A program made the translations under genes and the position numbers. Shown here in pieces: positions 12,316-14,466 of a DNA stretch of 14,466 bases. The stretch spans positions 5,462 through 19,927 of the forward strand of contig PAVA01000004.1 of NCBI GenBank assembly GCA_002712945.1, given 5' to 3'. The DNA is from Citromicrobium sp. GTDB taxonomy: Bacteria; Pseudomonadota; Alphaproteobacteria; Sphingomonadales; Sphingomonadaceae. A model generated the notes under the pieces. That model made no database searches and was not told the origin of the DNA. It saw only the letters and a program-made list of their open reading frames with translations. Numbering within the stretch: position 1 is the first letter of the stretch; every line of letters begins with the position of its first letter.

Positions 12316-14466
12316 ATGGCACAGCGCATGCTTATCGATGCGCGCCACGCGGAAGAAACCCGCGTGGCCGTTCTCAAGGGCAACCGGATAGAAGAATTCG
12401 ACTTCGAGTCGGCTGAACACAAACAGATCAAGGGCAATATCTACCTCGCCAAGGTTACGCGGGTAGAACCCTCGCTCCAGGCGGCGTTCGTCGATTTTGG
12501 CGGCAACCGCCACGGCTTCCTCGCCTTCAGCGAAATCCACCCCGACTACTACCAGATTCCCAAGGAAGACCGCGACGCGCTGCTCGCCGAGGAGGCCGAA
12601 GCGGCCGCCGAGGAAGAGCGTCTGCGTGACGAAGAGGAAAACGCGGGCCACCTTCCCGGCGACGAATACGACACCGAGGACGATCAGTCCGCCGAAGCGC
12701 TGGCCGAAGACCTCGCCGAAGACGGGCTGGAGGAAATCGACACCTCGGAAAAGGACAAGGTCTCGACGATCGAGGAAGGCCAGGTCTCCTCGGACGATGA
12801 TGACGACGATTCCGACGATGAGGATGACGGCGAAGACGACAGCTCTGAAAACAATGGCCGTAGTCGTGGCCAGCGTCGCGGTCGTGGCGGCCCGCGCCGT
12901 CAGGGCAAGGGTAGCCGCAGCCGCGCCAAGGAAGTCGACGAGGCCCGCGCCCGTCGCCAGGCGCTGCGCCGCCGCTACAAGATCCAGGACGTCATCCAGC
13001 GCCGCCAGGTGCTGCTCGTCCAGGTCGTGAAGGAAGAGCGCGGCAACAAGGGCGCCGCGCTGACCACCTATCTCAGCCTTGCCGGGCGCTACACCGTGCT
13101 GATGCCCAACAGCAGCAGTGGCGGCGGCATTTCGCGCAAGATTTCCAGCGCGAGCGACCGCAAGCGGCTCAAGCAGATCGTCGGCGATCTCAACCTGCCG
13201 CGCACCATGGGCCTCATCGTGCGCCCCGCAGGCCTCAGCCGCACCAAGACCGAGATCAAGCGGGACTTCGATTACCTTGCCCGGCTGTGGGACGAGATAC
13301 GCGAACGCACGCTCGGCTCCAGCGCGCCATCGCTGATCCATTCGGACAGCGACCTCATCAAGCGCGCGATCCGCGACATCTACAACCGCGAGATCGAGGA
13401 AGTCGTGGTAGAGGGCGAAGCGGGTTACAAATCCGCAAAAGCCTTCATGAAGCTGCTGATGCCCAGCCATGCGCGGCGGGTGAAACCCTATTCGGACCCC
13501 GTGCCACTGTTCCAGCGATATGGCGCGGAAGACCAGCTGCGGGCGATGTACGAACCGGTCGTGCAGCTCAAATCGGGCGGCTACCTCGTCATCAACCCGA
13601 CCGAGGCGCTCGTCTCGATCGACATCAACTCGGGCCGCTCCACCAAGGAGCACGGGATCGAGCAGACGGCGGTCGCCACCAACCTCGAAGCGGCGAAGGA
13701 AATCGCCCGCCAGCTGCGCCTGCGCGACATGGCCGGTCTGGTCGTGATCGACTTCATCGATATGGATTACAGTTCCAACGTCCGGAAGGTCGAGCGCGCG
13801 ATGAAGGATGCGCTCAAGACCGACCGCGCGCGGATCCAGGTCGGCCGTATCTCGGGCTTCGGCCTGATGGAGATGAGCCGCCAGCGCCTGCGGACCGGCG
13901 TGCTCGAAGCCAGCACCCGCGAATGCCCGCATTGCGACGGCACCGGGCTGGTCCGCACTGCATCCAGCGCGGGCCTTTCCGCCCTGCGCCTGATCGAAGA
14001 CGAGGCGGCGAAGGGCAAGGGCACAACGATCACCCTCTCGGCCAGCACCGAAGCGGCGGTTTACCTGCTCAACGCCAAGCGCGCGGACCTGCAGGAAATC
14101 GAGGCGCGCTACGGCGTCACCGTTGAAGTCGTGCCCGAGGGCGAGGACGAAGGCGCGAAGATGAGCGTCGCGAGCTCCGGCCCCAAGCCGACGCAGGCCC
14201 CCAAGTTCGATCCGATCGTGGTCGACGATGCCGACGACGAGATCGAGGACGAGGCGGACGACGCCGAGGACACCCAGGACAGCGACGATCGGGGCGGGTC
14301 CGACGACGAACGCCCCAACAAGAAGAAGCGCCGCCGGCGGCGCGGCGGCCGCAACCGCAACAAGCGGCGCGACGATGCTGAGAACAGCGACGAACAGGGC
14401 AATGACGCCCAGGGCGAGGATTCGTCCGAGGGCGGCTCGTCCGACACGAGCCCCGACAGCGACGAC
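12316..14466 (+). CDS. rne: Ribonuclease E, N-terminal 717 residues; 3' end outside window
   Basis: RNase E is the endonuclease that starts mRNA decay and processes rRNA and tRNA at the inner membrane. The frame is open from ATG 12316 (GGAGA at 12304-12308, 7 bases away) to the window edge. Order: RNase-H-like start (1-37), S1 domain split by an insertion (38-80 and about 219-265), 5' sensor region (266-310), then the DNase-I-like catalytic domain. Catalytic Asp436 (SIDINSG) and Asp479 (VIDFIDMD) match E. coli Asp303 and Asp346. Cys537 and Cys540 (CPHC) form the zinc link that joins dimers. GLIVRPAG (299-306) has Arg303 but Pro304 where E. coli has Thr170. The insertion has an acidic stretch (158-176) and an Arg/Gly-rich one (182-205). 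The C-terminal part is again acidic (637-658), then KKKRRRRRGGRNRNKRR (669-685), probably an RNA-binding, degradosome-scaffold region. It is divergent from amiC. Confidence 0.97.
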   Translation, partial: MAQRMLIDARHAEETRVAVLKGNRIEEFDFESAEHKQIKGNIYLAKVTRVEPSLQAAFVDFGGNRHGFLAFSEIHPDYYQIPKEDRDALLAEEAEAAAEEERLRDEEENAGHLPGDEYDTEDDQSAEALAEDLAEDGLEEIDTSEKDKVSTIEEGQVSSDDDDDDSDDEDDGEDDSSENNGRSRGQRRGRGGPRRQGKGSRSRAKEVDEARARRQALRRRYKIQDVIQRRQVLLVQVVKEERGNKGAALTTYLSLAGRYTVLMPNSSSGGGISRKISSASDRKRLKQIVGDLNLPRTMGLIVRPAGLSRTKTEIKRDFDYLARLWDEIRERTLGSSAPSLIHSDSDLIKRAIRDIYNREIEEVVVEGEAGYKSAKAFMKLLMPSHARRVKPYSDPVPLFQRYGAEDQLRAMYEPVVQLKSGGYLVINPTEALVSIDINSGRSTKEHGIEQTAVATNLEAAKEIARQLRLRDMAGLVVIDFIDMDYSSNVRKVERAMKDALKTDRARIQVGRISGFGLMEMSRQRLRTGVLEASTRECPHCDGTGLVRTASSAGLSALRLIEDEAAKGKGTTITLSASTEAAVYLLNAKRADLQEIEARYGVTVEVVPEGEDEGAKMSVASSGPKPTQAPKFDPIVVDDADDEIEDEADDAEDTQDSDDRGGSDDERPNKKKRRRRRGGRNRNKRRDDAENSDEQGNDAQGEDSSEGGSSDTSPDSDD

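Noticed and set aside
12790..12840. GAT/GAC-rich tract resembling a microsatellite
   Set aside because: It is the in-frame Asp-rich stretch of the RNase E insertion with mixed codons; the units are not exact repeats.
12028..13932. A minus-strand frame of about 634 codons opposite rne
   Set aside because: It is the antisense of the RNase E codons: composition is compositional shadow (Asp/Val/Leu/Ala-rich runs), no domain is recognisable and the opposite frame is a certain gene.

Overview
The window is high-GC, gene-dense chromosomal DNA of an alphaproteobacterium, most likely Sphingomonadales and probably an Erythrobacter- or Sphingomonas-like genus. The evidence is the divergent block rne / amiC-mrcA-prfB, the SPYDSSARRHTSF form of release factor 2, an RNase E with a large charged insertion in its S1 domain, and a GTCCCAGCGAAAGC-type dispersed palindrome between genes. 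The family assignment is inferred from remembered protein and gene-order patterns; no database was searched. I see no insertion sequence, CRISPR array, tRNA, rRNA or prophage.

Layout. At the left edge is the C-terminal part of a thiolase (+). It converges on a small exported SH3-domain protein (-), with a long hairpin-forming repeat between the two stop codons. Divergent from the SH3 gene are a D-2-hydroxyacid dehydrogenase (+) and then an Amt-family membrane channel (+). From 11829 down to 3847, seven genes run head to tail on the minus strand: amidase (amiC), penicillin-binding protein 1A (mrcA), release factor 2 (prfB), a one-domain tail-collar protein, a lipoprotein-type SAM methyltransferase, a nitronate-monooxygenase-like flavoprotein with extra cysteines, and an alpha/beta hydrolase. 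The last gene ends inside a palindrome that also holds the amt stop codon. RNase E (rne, +) starts at 12316 after a 486-base divergent intergenic region and runs off the right edge.

How the genes fit together. amiC and mrcA cut and build the peptidoglycan wall; prfB and rne are core translation and RNA-turnover genes. The flavoprotein and hydrolase are four bases apart and probably translationally coupled. The amt gene has no glnK/glnB partner in the window.

Most of the window is ordinary core genome. The points I would look at again are: the Amt protein lacks the second pore histidine (Phe349); RNase E has Pro where the E. coli 5'-phosphate sensor has Thr170; the rne leader carries a terminator-like hairpin and further predicted stems; and the methyltransferase has a clear lipoprotein signal, which would place a SAM-binding fold outside the cytoplasm.
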